From positions 62,001 to 126,000 of the forward strand of contig CAWAHE010000026.1 in assembly GCA_963781775.1 (NCBI GenBank): a stretch of DNA of 64,000 nucleotides. The letters run 5' to 3'. The stretch is from CAVSRC01 sp963781775. Lineage in GTDB: Bacteria; Pseudomonadota; Alphaproteobacteria; Rhizobiales; Kaistiaceae. The notes under the pieces were generated by a model. It saw only the letters and a program-made list of their open reading frames with translations, searched no databases and was not told the DNA's origin. Positions within the stretch are counted from its first letter, which is position 1. Every line of letters starts with the position of its first letter. Below, piece by piece: positions 34,879 through 43,145 of the stretch. Made by a program: the position numbers and the translations under genes.

Positions 34879-35265
34879 ATGTCAGTTGATTATTCGATGC
34901 CGGTGCTGGTCGTCGACGACTACCAGACCGTGGTGCGCATCATCCGCAATCTCCTCCGTCAGGCCGGTTTCACCCAGGTGGATGAGGCCAGCGACGGCGA
35001 ACAGGCTCTCGCCAAGATGAAAGAGCGCCAGTACGGGCTCGTCATCACCGATTGGCACATGGCTCCCATCGACGGCCTCGAGCTGCTCAAACAGGCGAAA
35101 GCCGACGATTCCCTGAAGGGCACGCCAATTATCCTGGTCAGCGCTGAGGCTTCGCCTGAAAACGTTACCGCGGCCCGGGATGCCGGCGCGGTCGGCTACG
35201 TTCTCAAGCCGTTCGACTCCCAGACCCTCAAGGCGCGCATCGAATCCGCCTTCGCCGCCGCCTGA
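34879..35265 (+). CDS. CheY-like single-domain response regulator
   Basis: 128 residues, a stand-alone receiver domain. The acidic pocket is Asp13/Asp14 (VLVVDDYQTVVR), the phosphorylated Asp is Asp58 (LVITDWHMAPIDGLELL), with Ser88 and Lys110 (VLKPF) completing the site. CheY proteins bind the FliM switch or serve in a phosphorelay. No other che gene is in the window, so its kinase is elsewhere. It is separated from neighbours by 127 and 232 bases, so it is probably transcribed alone. Confidence 0.9.
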   Translation: MSVDYSMPVLVVDDYQTVVRIIRNLLRQAGFTQVDEASDGEQALAKMKERQYGLVITDWHMAPIDGLELLKQAKADDSLKGTPIILVSAEASPENVTAARDAGAVGYVLKPFDSQTLKARIESAFAAA

Positions 35266-35312
35266 GCGACGCCCGGCCCCCGCGCGTCTTCAGCCGGCCA
35301 GATCACGCATCG

Positions 35313-35329
35313 TTAGCGTTTGATTAACC
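35313..35329 (+). promoter_or_regulatory. CtrA-box-like site upstream of ftcR
   Basis: TTAG-N7-TTAACC, one mismatch from the alphaproteobacterial CtrA consensus TTAA-N7-TTAACC (CtrA also drives flagellar genes in Caulobacter). It lies 168 bases before the ftcR start. Confidence 0.45.
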
Positions 35330-35390
35330 ATAGCGGACCGAGAGTAGCTCTCGGTTCGTTGAGTCGCGTTGGCGTGCGTCTTCCGAAACT

Positions 35391-35404
35391 CAAACCATGG
35401 TTTG
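35391..35404. promoter_or_regulatory. Perfect 14-base palindrome upstream of ftcR
   Basis: CAAACCATGGTTTG is a perfect palindrome 93 bases before the ftcR ATG, in the noncoding gap after the cheY-like gene. It is a candidate operator for ftcR control. Confidence 0.35.
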
Positions 35405-35497
35405 CATGTCGCGCTGTGCCGAAGAAGGCTGTCGTCGGGTCTGGGACCGATGCTCGTGCCGCACCGCGCGAAAGCAGAATACTGCTGGGGGCACCAC

Positions 35498-36274
35498 ATG
35501 TACGTACTGGTCGACGAACGCGCCGACGTAACCGGCGCATACGCCGCCTCGTTCCGCGGCGAAGGTATTGCTAGCCTCGGCTTTCAGCCGCGCGAATTTC
35601 GCGATTGGTTCCGATCCGTATCGCCTAACGACGTTGACTCGGTTCAGTCGTTCCTGCTCGGCGAATTCGACGAGCGGCCGGGTTTCCCGCAACTGATCCG
35701 CGGCCGCACCAACGCCCCGATCATCGCTCTCTCCGAGGTTCGCTCGCTCGACGCCACGTTGGAGCTGTTCACCGCCGGCATTGACGACGTCGTGCGCAAG
35801 CCGGTTCACGTCAAGGAGCTGATGGCGCGCTCGGATGCGATCTGGCGGCGCGTGAACCAGATGCACCGTCAAGTGAGCTGCAGCCGGCTGAAAATCTACT
35901 TCGACGGCCGCGACATCGAAATCGATCAGAAGCCGCTGCCGCTGCCCCGGCGCGAGCGCCACATCCTGGAATTCCTCGCCAAGAACGGCCACCGCCGCGT
36001 CACCAAGACGCAGATCTTCAACGCGGTGTACGGTCTCTTCGAGGACGCCGTCGACGAAATCGTCATCGAGGGGCACGTCAGCAAGCTGCGCAAGAAGCTG
36101 CGCATGCATCTTGGCTACGACGTGATCGATGCCAAGCGATATCTCGGCTACCAGTTCGTCGGCCTCGACACCTCCCCCTCGGCCGAGGAAGCCGTTGGCA
36201 ACGCCGACGATGCGCATTTCTCGCATGGCGGCTCTCAAGCATCATCCGAGGTCTTGACCGCGGTCGCCGCCTGA
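35498..36274 (+). CDS. ftcR: FtcR/Rem-type orphan flagellar master regulator
   Basis: 258 residues from ATG at 35498 (TGGGGGC upstream); this start gives YVLVDERADVTGAYAASFRG, the beginning of FtcR and Rem. An N-terminal receiver-like domain lacks an Asp at the usual phosphorylation position, fitting an orphan regulator that acts without a kinase. The C-terminal OmpR-type winged helix is seen in PLPRRERHILEFLAKNGHRR and DEIVIEGHVSKLRKKLRMHL. FtcR activates flagellar genes in Brucella and Rem in Sinorhizobium. It is the last gene of the cluster. Confidence 0.9.
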   Translation: MYVLVDERADVTGAYAASFRGEGIASLGFQPREFRDWFRSVSPNDVDSVQSFLLGEFDERPGFPQLIRGRTNAPIIALSEVRSLDATLELFTAGIDDVVRKPVHVKELMARSDAIWRRVNQMHRQVSCSRLKIYFDGRDIEIDQKPLPLPRRERHILEFLAKNGHRRVTKTQIFNAVYGLFEDAVDEIVIEGHVSKLRKKLRMHLGYDVIDAKRYLGYQFVGLDTSPSAEEAVGNADDAHFSHGGSQASSEVLTAVAA

Positions 36275-36304
36275 CCTGGCGCCGCGTTAGCCTGTAGCAG
36301 CCGG

Positions 36305-37057
36305 TCAGGCCGGCAGCTTGCCGCCGATACCGTCGAAGGCGGCCAGATGCCCGGCATAAGGTTTCGGCGAGGGCGCCGCCCATCCGCCGGCTTTTGACGT
36401 ACGCAGCCTCAGCGAGACCAGCGTCTCGGCGAGCTTCACCGCCGCCACCACGCCCTCGACCACCGGCACGCCGTGCTCTTCCGCCAACGACGCCGCAAGG
36501 TCGACCATGCCGGCGCAGCCGAGCACGATCGCATCGGCGCGGTCGTCCCTGAGCGCCGCGGCGATCTCGGCCGAGATGCGTTCGCGGGCCGCGCCGTTCG
36601 GCTTCTCCAGCGCCAGGACCGGAACGCCGGCGGCGCGCACCGAGGCGCAGCGGAAGGCGAGGCCATACCGCACCAGGTTCTGTTCGAGCACCGGGATCGA
36701 ACGCGCCAGCGTCGTGACGACGCTGAACCGGCCGCCGACCAGCGTCGCCAGGTGATAGGCGGCCTCGCCGATGCCGACCACCGGGGCATCCGCCAGAGAC
36801 CGCGCCGCGTCGAGCCCGGTATCGTCGAAACAGGCGATGACATGCGCATCGACGCCGGCCGCCTCGCCCTCGCGGATTTCAGCGAGCAGCCCGGGCAGGC
36901 TGAGCGCGCCGTCGAAGAATCCTTCGACCGAGATCGGGCCGCTCGCCGAGGTCGCCGCTTCGATTGTCGTTCCGGGCGCTGCCGCAGTGCGTGCACCGGC
37001 GGCGATCTTGTCGGTCATCGCCGCGGTCGTGTTCGGATTGACCACACGGATGCGCAT
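36305..37057 (-). CDS. Asp/Glu (hydantoin)-racemase family protein
   Basis: 250 residues. The N-terminal IRVVNPNTTAAMTDKI and the two Cys-containing motifs IACFDDTGLDAARSL and IVLGCAGMVDLAASLAEEHG fit the Asp/Glu/hydantoin racemase superfamily, which uses two cysteines to invert an alpha carbon. It is the last gene of the polyamine-type ABC transporter operon (5 bases after the permease), so its substrate is probably the imported compound or a breakdown product. Hydantoin, allantoin or amino acid racemase are all possible. Confidence 0.8.
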   Translation of the reverse strand: MRIRVVNPNTTAAMTDKIAAGARTAAAPGTTIEAATSASGPISVEGFFDGALSLPGLLAEIREGEAAGVDAHVIACFDDTGLDAARSLADAPVVGIGEAAYHLATLVGGRFSVVTTLARSIPVLEQNLVRYGLAFRCASVRAAGVPVLALEKPNGAARERISAEIAAALRDDRADAIVLGCAGMVDLAASLAEEHGVPVVEGVVAAVKLAETLVSLRLRTSKAGGWAAPSPKPYAGHLAAFDGIGGKLPA

Positions 37058-37062
37058 GGCCG

Positions 37063-37893
37063 TCAGGCAGCCTGGCGCCGTTGCGCGCGGTGGCGCAGCA
37101 GCATGATCGCGGCCAGCGCCAGCAGGATGATGCCGAACGAGAACGCCGTCGTCAGCGTGCCCAGCGCATAGAGCACCGGCGTCGTGACGTTGGTGGTCAT
37201 GGCGTAAATCTCGAGCGGCAGCGTATTGAAGGTGCCGGCCGCCATCAGTGTGCGCGCGAATTCGTCATAGGACAGCGTGAAGCCGAACAGGCCGACGCCG
37301 ATCAGGCTCGGCAGGATGATCGGCACGACCACGTGGCGGAACGTCTGCCACGGGCTGGCGCCGAGGTCGCGCGCCGCCTCCTCGTAGGATTTGTCGAAGC
37401 GGTTGAATACCGCGAACATGATCAGCAGGCCGAAGGGCAGGGTCCAGGTCAGGTGCGCGCCGAAGGCGGAGGTGTACCAGGTCGGCCGGATGTGGCTGAT
37501 CTGGAAGCCGAGGCCGATGCCGAGGCTGATCAGGATCGACGGCACGATCAGGCTGGCGACGGCCAGATAGAACAGCACGGTCGAGCCGCGGAAGCGGCGG
37601 CGGAAGGCAAGCCCCGCCATCAGCGACACCGTCACCGTCACCACCATCACCATGAGGCCCAGCGTCAGCGAGCGGCGGAACGAGCCGCCGAAGTCGCCGA
37701 CCGCCTGCTTCTGGAAGAGATTGGCGAACCAGTGCACCGATACGCCGTTCATCGGGAAGGTGAGGCCGCCGCTCGGTCCCTGGAACGAGAGGATGACGAT
37801 CGTCGAGATCGGGCCGTAGAGGAACGCCACGAAGATCGCGAAGAAGATCGACAGGAGCCAGAATGTCGGGCCGCGGCGCTCATGCGATCGCAT
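37063..37893 (-). CDS. ABC transporter permease, PotC-like
   Basis: 276 residues, about six membrane helices. The coupling motif EEAARDLGASPWQTFRHVVV and IILPSLIGVGLFGFTLSYDE mark the binding-protein-dependent permease domain of the PotC group. It starts 3 bases after the other permease and would form the heterodimeric channel with it. Confidence 0.92.
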   Translation of the reverse strand: MRSHERRGPTFWLLSIFFAIFVAFLYGPISTIVILSFQGPSGGLTFPMNGVSVHWFANLFQKQAVGDFGGSFRRSLTLGLMVMVVTVTVSLMAGLAFRRRFRGSTVLFYLAVASLIVPSILISLGIGLGFQISHIRPTWYTSAFGAHLTWTLPFGLLIMFAVFNRFDKSYEEAARDLGASPWQTFRHVVVPIILPSLIGVGLFGFTLSYDEFARTLMAAGTFNTLPLEIYAMTTNVTTPVLYALGTLTTAFSFGIILLALAAIMLLRHRAQRRQAA

Positions 37894-37896
37894 GGC

Positions 37897-38856
37897 TCAG
37901 AGCTCCTTGCGGATGTCGACGACGCGCAGGATCGCGGCGACGATGATCAGCACGGTGATCAGCAGGATCACCGCGTTGGCGGCGGCGGCCGGGTATTGCA
38001 GCAGCGAGATCTGGTTCGCCATCATCAGGCCGACCGACGCGCTCTGGCCGCCCGACATGAAGCGCACCGTGGCGAACTCGCCCATCACCAGCGTCACCAC
38101 GAAGATCGAACCGATGGCAATGCCGGGCTTGGCGAGCGGGATGATGACGTTGGTCAGCGTCTGCCAACCGCTGGCGCCGCCGTCGCGCGCCGCCTCGACC
38201 AGCGAGCGATCGATGCGCATCAGCGTGTTGAAGACCGGCGTCACCATGAACAGCACGTAGAGGTGCACCATGGCGAGGATGACGGCGAAATCGGAGAACA
38301 ACAGGAACTCGAGCGGCTGGTCGACGATGCCGAGGTTGATGAGCGCCGAATTGAGCAGGCCGTTGCGCCCGAGGAACGGAATCCACGAGATCATGCGGAT
38401 GATGTTCGAGGTCAGGAACGGCACCGTGCACACCAGGAACAGCACGATCTGCATGCCGGCGGTGCGCACGTGGAAAGCCAGGAAATAGGCGACCGTGAAG
38501 CCGACAACGACCGTGATCGCCCACACGATCAGCGCGTATTTCAGCGTGTTGACGTAGATGCGCAGCGTGACCGGCGAACTCAGCGACTCGATGTAGTTGG
38601 TCAGCACGAAGCTCGGGATGATGCGCGCGAAGTCGTAGTCCCAGAAGCTCACCACGATGATGGTGAAGATCGGGATCACGAGAAAGACGAACAGGATCAG
38701 CGCCAGCGGCGCCGCTTGCAGGTAGGGCGCCGCGATCGGAAACCGCCGCCGCGCGCGGCCGTCGCCGACCGCGCTCACCACGACGTTGCTGTGCGCCGGG
38801 GCCGCGCTGTTGCGCGGCCCCGGAACGATTGTTTGCTGGGCAGCCGTGTTGGTCAC
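37897..38856 (-). CDS. ABC transporter permease, PotB-like
   Basis: 319 residues from GTG at 38856, which overlaps the binding-protein stop by 4 bases; the open frame extending upstream to 39954 is only antisense-frame noise. The coupling motif reads VEAARDGGASGWQTLTNVII. Six hydrophobic helices follow a short hydrophilic N-terminus. It pairs with the PotC-like permease. Confidence 0.92.
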   Translation of the reverse strand: MTNTAAQQTIVPGPRNSAAPAHSNVVVSAVGDGRARRRFPIAAPYLQAAPLALILFVFLVIPIFTIIVVSFWDYDFARIIPSFVLTNYIESLSSPVTLRIYVNTLKYALIVWAITVVVGFTVAYFLAFHVRTAGMQIVLFLVCTVPFLTSNIIRMISWIPFLGRNGLLNSALINLGIVDQPLEFLLFSDFAVILAMVHLYVLFMVTPVFNTLMRIDRSLVEAARDGGASGWQTLTNVIIPLAKPGIAIGSIFVVTLVMGEFATVRFMSGGQSASVGLMMANQISLLQYPAAAANAVILLITVLIIVAAILRVVDIRKEL

Positions 38857-40136
38857 GCCGCGATGAACTCGTTCCACTTGGAGACCATGTAGCGGTCTTC
38901 GTCCATGACCGAGTTCCAGCAGGCGATGTGGCCCATGCGCTCTTCGAAGGAGCCGCCGTCGCGCACCGCGCCGGCCTTCTCCATCACCTGGCCTTCCGGC
39001 GAGAGAATGTCGCCCTGCGCCGGCTTGCCTTCCATCCAGTAGCCCCACTCGTCGGCGCTCATGAACTTCTTCGCCGTCTCCAGACAGGCCGAGTAGTAGC
39101 CCTGGCGGTTCAGATAGGCGCCGACCCAGCCGGAGGTGTACCAGTTGATGTATTCGTAGGCGGCGTCGAGCTGGATGCCGGAGAGGTGCTTGGCAAGGCC
39201 AAGTCCACCGCCCCATGCGCGGTAGCCTTCCTCGAGCGGCTGGTACTTGCAGGCGATGCCCTTGGCGCGCACGGCGGCGACCGCGGGGGACCACATCGAC
39301 TGGATCACGACTTCGCCGGAAGCCATCAGGTTGACCAACTCGTCGAAGGTCTTCCAGAAGGCGCGGAACTGGCCCTTCTTCTTGGTGTCGATCATGAACG
39401 CGATCGTCTTGTCGATCTCGTCCTTGGTCATGTTGCCCTTGTCGGCGTATTTGATCGCGCCGGCCAACTCCATAATCATCGCGGCGTCCATGATGCCGAT
39501 CGACGGGATGTTCAGGATCGAGGTCTTGCCCTTGAAGGCGGGGTCGAGGATGTCCTTCCAGTTCTTGATTTCGCGGCCGACGAGGTCGGGGCGAATGCCC
39601 AGCGTGTCGGCGTTGTAGATGGTCGGAACCATCGTGAACCAATTGGTCGGCGACTTGGCGAAGGTGGTCGAGTCCTGCGCCTCGACGAAGCCGACGGTGT
39701 GCGGCGCCGTGCCCTGCGCGATGACCGAGTCGGGCGTCAGCTTGCCGGTGATGAACAGCGGCACCAGCTTGTCGAAATAGGTCAGCTTGCTCGTGTCCAT
39801 CGGCTGCAGCACGCCGGCCGGGAACACTTTCTTGCAGATCCAGTATTCGATATCGGCGATGTCGTAGCTGTCGGGCTGGGTCACGGCGCGCTGCGCTGCG
39901 GCGTCGGAATCCATCGCCGTCATTTCCAGCGTGATGCCGAGGTCTGCTTTGCACTTGTCGGCGATGGCGTTCAGGTTCGAAACGCCGGTGCCGAACTGGC
40001 GGAGCGTAATATCGGTCTTCGCCCAGACCATCGGGAAGCCGGTGATCGCGCCAGCTCCCGCCGCCAGGCCCGCCACGGCGGCCGAGCCTTTCAGCATCGA
40101 CCGTCGCGATACGCCCTTCTTCTTTCCGTCCTTCAT
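38853..40136 (-). CDS. Extracellular solute-binding protein of a spermidine/putrescine-type ABC transporter
   Basis: 427 residues. A Tat signal is clear: SRRSMLKG at residues 10-17 followed by a hydrophobic stretch and an Ala-rich cleavage region. The mature part is a type 2 periplasmic binding protein, with IADIEYWICKKVFPAGVLQP and LTYFDKLVPLFITGKLTPDS. It belongs to the PotD/PotF-like group, but that group also carries opines, choline-type and other amine compounds, so polyamine specificity is not certain. It precedes the two permeases. Confidence 0.88.
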   Translation of the reverse strand: MKDGKKKGVSRRSMLKGSAAVAGLAAGAGAITGFPMVWAKTDITLRQFGTGVSNLNAIADKCKADLGITLEMTAMDSDAAAQRAVTQPDSYDIADIEYWICKKVFPAGVLQPMDTSKLTYFDKLVPLFITGKLTPDSVIAQGTAPHTVGFVEAQDSTTFAKSPTNWFTMVPTIYNADTLGIRPDLVGREIKNWKDILDPAFKGKTSILNIPSIGIMDAAMIMELAGAIKYADKGNMTKDEIDKTIAFMIDTKKKGQFRAFWKTFDELVNLMASGEVVIQSMWSPAVAAVRAKGIACKYQPLEEGYRAWGGGLGLAKHLSGIQLDAAYEYINWYTSGWVGAYLNRQGYYSACLETAKKFMSADEWGYWMEGKPAQGDILSPEGQVMEKAGAVRDGGSFEERMGHIACWNSVMDEDRYMVSKWNEFIAA

Positions 40137-40169
40137 CAGCTGCTACTCCCGTGTTGGCCGACCGTCAGG

Positions 40170-41165
40170 TCAGGCAGAGGTGGCAAGTTCGTGGATGTCC
40201 GCTGTGTCCCATCCGATCGCCGCGGATTCGCCGACTTCATAGGGTCGCGCGAAGAAGGTGCGTTCGGGCACGACCGCCGTCAGTTCGAGGTCGCCTTCAG
40301 CCTTGAGGCTGACCGAGACGGAGGTGCCCTGATATTCGACATCGGTCACCGTTACCGGGCGCGCGTCGCCGTCGGCGGGCGCCGGCATCAACTTCACCCG
40401 GTCGGTGCGCACGCTGATCTTGCGGCTGCCCATCGGCACCACGTTGTGGCCACCCATGAAGCGCGCCACGAATTCGGTCGCCGGTTGGTTGAAGACCTCC
40501 TGCGGCGAGCCTTTTTGCTCGATGCGCCCGTTGTTCATCACCACGATCAGGTCGGCCAGCGCCATCGCCTCCTCCTGGCTGTGGGTGACGTGGATGAAGG
40601 AGATGCCGAGGTCGCGCTGGAAGCGCTTCAGTTCGGCGCGCACACGGATGCGCAGGAACGGGTCGAGCGCCGACAGCGGCTCGTCGAGGAGCAGGATGGA
40701 GGGATCGGTCACCAGCGCACGGGCGAGCGCGACGCGCTGCTGCTGCCCGCCGGAGAGCTGCGCCGGCATGCGCTCGGCATAGGTCGTCAGTTCGACCAGC
40801 TTGAGCATCGCGTCGGCGCGCGCATGCCGGTCTGCCTTCGCCTGGCCGCGCATCTTGAGCGAAAAGGCGACGTTGTCGCGCACGTTGAGGTGCGGGAACA
40901 GCGCGTAGCTCTGGAACATCATGGCGGTGCCGCGCGCCGCAGGCGCCCGGTCGGTGATGTTCTCGTTGGCGAGCAGCACGTCGCCGACCGACACCGTCTC
41001 GTGGCCGGCGATCATCCTGAGCGTCGAGGTCTTGCCGCAGCCCGACGGCCCGAGCAGGCAGCAATAGGTTCCGGCCGCGATCTTCAGCGTGATGTCGTCG
41101 ACGGCGACGGTCTCGCCATAGCGCTTGGTGACGGCAACGAGTTCAAGATCGGCTGCGCGGGTCAT
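40170..41165 (-). CDS. ABC transporter ATP-binding protein, PotA-like
   Basis: 331 residues from ATG at 41165, with AGGGGACC upstream; a TTG 24 bases earlier is a weaker alternative. Walker A is GPSGCGKT (residues 39-46), the signature LSGGQQQRVALARAL, Walker B SILLLDEPLSALD, and a C-terminal TOBE-like regulatory domain from about residue 240. It is the first gene of the operon and powers import of the ligand bound by the downstream binding protein. Confidence 0.93.
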   Translation of the reverse strand: MTRAADLELVAVTKRYGETVAVDDITLKIAAGTYCCLLGPSGCGKTSTLRMIAGHETVSVGDVLLANENITDRAPAARGTAMMFQSYALFPHLNVRDNVAFSLKMRGQAKADRHARADAMLKLVELTTYAERMPAQLSGGQQQRVALARALVTDPSILLLDEPLSALDPFLRIRVRAELKRFQRDLGISFIHVTHSQEEAMALADLIVVMNNGRIEQKGSPQEVFNQPATEFVARFMGGHNVVPMGSRKISVRTDRVKLMPAPADGDARPVTVTDVEYQGTSVSVSLKAEGDLELTAVVPERTFFARPYEVGESAAIGWDTADIHELATSA

Positions 41166-41286
41166 GAGCGGTCCCCTGGTCGCGCTCAATTCCGCAAACC
41201 CTGTGCCAACTCTTCGCGGTCCTCAGCCGCGCCGACGAGTGCGTTGGATTCATGCGAGATTCCGGGTCCTGCTGCCGCGGCGGACG

Positions 41287-41380
41287 TTGTATGCCTACGG
41301 TGCTCCACCGCCCGTCTTTTGTGCATCGCAGCGATGCAGCCTGCACAAATCGTATACAATTGCGATTCTGATTGGATACG
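41287..41380. promoter_or_regulatory. Divergent promoter region with GntR-type operators and nested palindromes
   Basis: Between the ABC operon and the GntR gene. It holds TTGTATGCC (41287-41295), a perfect palindrome TGCATCGCAGCGATGCA (41322-41338), outer arms TTTGTGCA and TGCACAAA around it, an operator-like AATCGTATACAATT (41347-41360) and TTGGATACGC (41371-41380). The TTGTATAC core is typical for FCD-type GntR regulators, so the adjacent regulator probably controls both directions. Confidence 0.6.
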
Positions 41381-41422
41381 CAGCGTTTGTGCTATGGTTT
41401 CGGCGATATTTGGGGTGATGCC

Positions 41423-42160
41423 GTGGCCGTTTCCGACATAGATCTTCCCGCCGGCGATGACGGCGCCGGTCGCCGGCCGGCGCTGAAAAGCGCCCGGTCC
41501 GCGAAGGTTTATTCCGCGCTTCTCGCCGCGATCCTCGATCATCGCCTGGCGCCCGGCACGCGCCTGCCCGAGGACGAAATCGGCGCCTTGTTCGGCGCCA
41601 GCCGCACCATCGTCCGCTCCGCCTTGCAGGCCCTTGCCCATGAGCGGGTGGTCACCATCGAGCCCAACCGCGGTGCGCAGGTTGCCGAGCCGACCGTCGC
41701 CGAAGCCCGTCAGGTGTTCGAAGCGCGCTCATTGATCGAGCCGCGTGTCGCCACGCTCGCCGCCGGCCGGGCCAAGCCCGCCGACATCCGGCGTCTGCGC
41801 GATCATCTTGCCGACGAGCAGGCGGCGCTCGCCGCCGACGAGCAGAGCCGCGCCATTGCGCTCTCCGCCGGCTTCCACAATTCGATCGCCGAGATCGCCG
41901 ACCAGCCGATCCTCGAAGCCTTCGTGCGTGAACTGACTTCACGCTCCTCGCTTGTGGTCGCGCTCTACTGGCACCGGCGCGACGCGATCTGCGAGCGCCA
42001 TGCGCACAGCGAACTGGTCGATGCCATTGCCGCCGGCGCCGGCGAGCGCGCCAGCGATCTCATGCGCAGCCATCTCGTCGATATTCTCTCCGGCCTCGAT
42101 CTGACCCAGCGGCCGAAGCGGGCAGGCGGCCTCTCCGACATGCTGTCGTTTGGCGGCTGA
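41423..42160 (+). CDS. GntR/FCD-family transcriptional regulator
   Basis: 245 residues from GTG at 41423, with a GGGGTG sequence upstream; the frame is open to 41372, but that start lies inside the operator region. The winged helix (about 20-90) reads VYSALLAAILDHRLAPGTRL and EDEIGALFGASRTIVRSALQ; the C-terminal FCD ligand domain has FHNSIAEIADQPILEAFVRE and HAHSELVDAIAAGAGERASD. It probably regulates its own gene, the divergent ABC operon and, through the operator at 43091, the allophanate hydrolase. Confidence 0.9.
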   Translation: MAVSDIDLPAGDDGAGRRPALKSARSAKVYSALLAAILDHRLAPGTRLPEDEIGALFGASRTIVRSALQALAHERVVTIEPNRGAQVAEPTVAEARQVFEARSLIEPRVATLAAGRAKPADIRRLRDHLADEQAALAADEQSRAIALSAGFHNSIAEIADQPILEAFVRELTSRSSLVVALYWHRRDAICERHAHSELVDAIAAGAGERASDLMRSHLVDILSGLDLTQRPKRAGGLSDMLSFGG

Positions 42161-42202
42161 CGGCGCGTTGTCGCGGTCGCGGAAGGCCTGTATCCACCCC
42201 CC

Positions 42203-43072
42203 ATGATCAGGCTTGGCGGCCACGGCCTTCCCATCGGCAGCGACGACCCGTTCGCCTTCGCGCGCGCTCATCGCGAATTCGGCTACGCCGCCGCCTATTG
42301 CCCACCGGTGTCGATCGACGACGGCCCGCGCCTTGCGGCCATCGAGAAAGCCTTCGCCGCTGAGGACGTCGTCATCGCCGAGGTCGGCATCTGGCGAAAT
42401 CTCGTCGCCCGCGACGCGGCCGTCCGCAAGACGAACCGAGATTTTGCGCTGGAGAAGCTTGCCGTCGCTGATGCGGTCGGCGCGCGCTGCGCCGTCACCT
42501 TCATCGGCTCCTACGCTGCCGCGTCCGGTCACGGCCCGTCGCCGGATAATTTCGGCGACGAGGCCTTCGACGATGCGGTCGGGGCCGTTCGCTATCTGGT
42601 CGACACGGTGAAACCGAAGCGGACGAAATTCGCACTCGAGCTGATGCAATCGAGCTTGCCCGATAGCGTCGACATGTGTCTGAAGCTGATCCGCGCCGTC
42701 GACCGACCGGCATTCGCCGCCCACGTCGATCCGGTCAATCTGGTGATGACGCCGCGCACCTACTACGACACCGGCGCGCTCCTCCGCGAGATCTTCGCCA
42801 AGCTCGGGCCGCTGATCGTCAGTTGCCACGCCAAGGACATCGTCCTCCACGATCAGGCGGCGCTGCACCTCGATGAGACCATGATCGGGAAGGGCATGCT
42901 CGACTACCGGACGTATCTGCGCGAGCTCGACGGGCTCGGGCGCGACGTGCCGTTGATGCTCGAGCACCTGCCCGATTCCGACTATGCGATCGCCCGCGAC
43001 GCCGTGTATCGGATCGGCGACGAGATCGGGGTGCCGTTTGTCGGCCGAAAGGGCGCGAGCGCGCCGGGCTGA
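42203..43072 (+). CDS. Xylose isomerase-like TIM-barrel protein (sugar phosphate isomerase/epimerase family)
   Basis: 289 residues. The pattern FALELMQSSLPDSVDM, AAHVDPVNLVMTPRTYYDTG and VSCHAKDIVLHDQAALHLDE, with the final LMLEHLPDSDYAIARDAV, fits AP-endonuclease-2-type TIM barrels that bind a metal through Glu, Asp and His. Its substrate is unknown. It lies 42 bases after the GntR gene and before the allophanate hydrolase, so it is likely part of the same regulon. Confidence 0.78.
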   Translation: MIRLGGHGLPIGSDDPFAFARAHREFGYAAAYCPPVSIDDGPRLAAIEKAFAAEDVVIAEVGIWRNLVARDAAVRKTNRDFALEKLAVADAVGARCAVTFIGSYAAASGHGPSPDNFGDEAFDDAVGAVRYLVDTVKPKRTKFALELMQSSLPDSVDMCLKLIRAVDRPAFAAHVDPVNLVMTPRTYYDTGALLREIFAKLGPLIVSCHAKDIVLHDQAALHLDETMIGKGMLDYRTYLRELDGLGRDVPLMLEHLPDSDYAIARDAVYRIGDEIGVPFVGRKGASAPG

Positions 43073-43090
43073 GCGAGATTTTGGCCGGGC

Positions 43091-43104
43091 AATTGCATAC
43101 GATT
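43091..43104. promoter_or_regulatory. GntR-type operator before the allophanate hydrolase gene
   Basis: AATTGCATACGATT differs at one base from the reverse complement (AATTGTATACGATT) of the site at 41347-41360 next to the GntR gene. It lies 41 bases before the start of the allophanate hydrolase. Confidence 0.6.
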
Positions 43105-43145
43105 TCGGGCTGGAGAGGCCTGAAAACGGGGAAACGCGGGGCGAA

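Noticed and set aside
38829..41441. Very long plus-strand open frame (870 codons) across the ABC transporter operon
   Set aside because: It is entirely antisense to three well-defined transporter genes, is rich in Arg/His/Asp/Gly as expected of a complementary frame in GC-rich DNA, and shows no domain.
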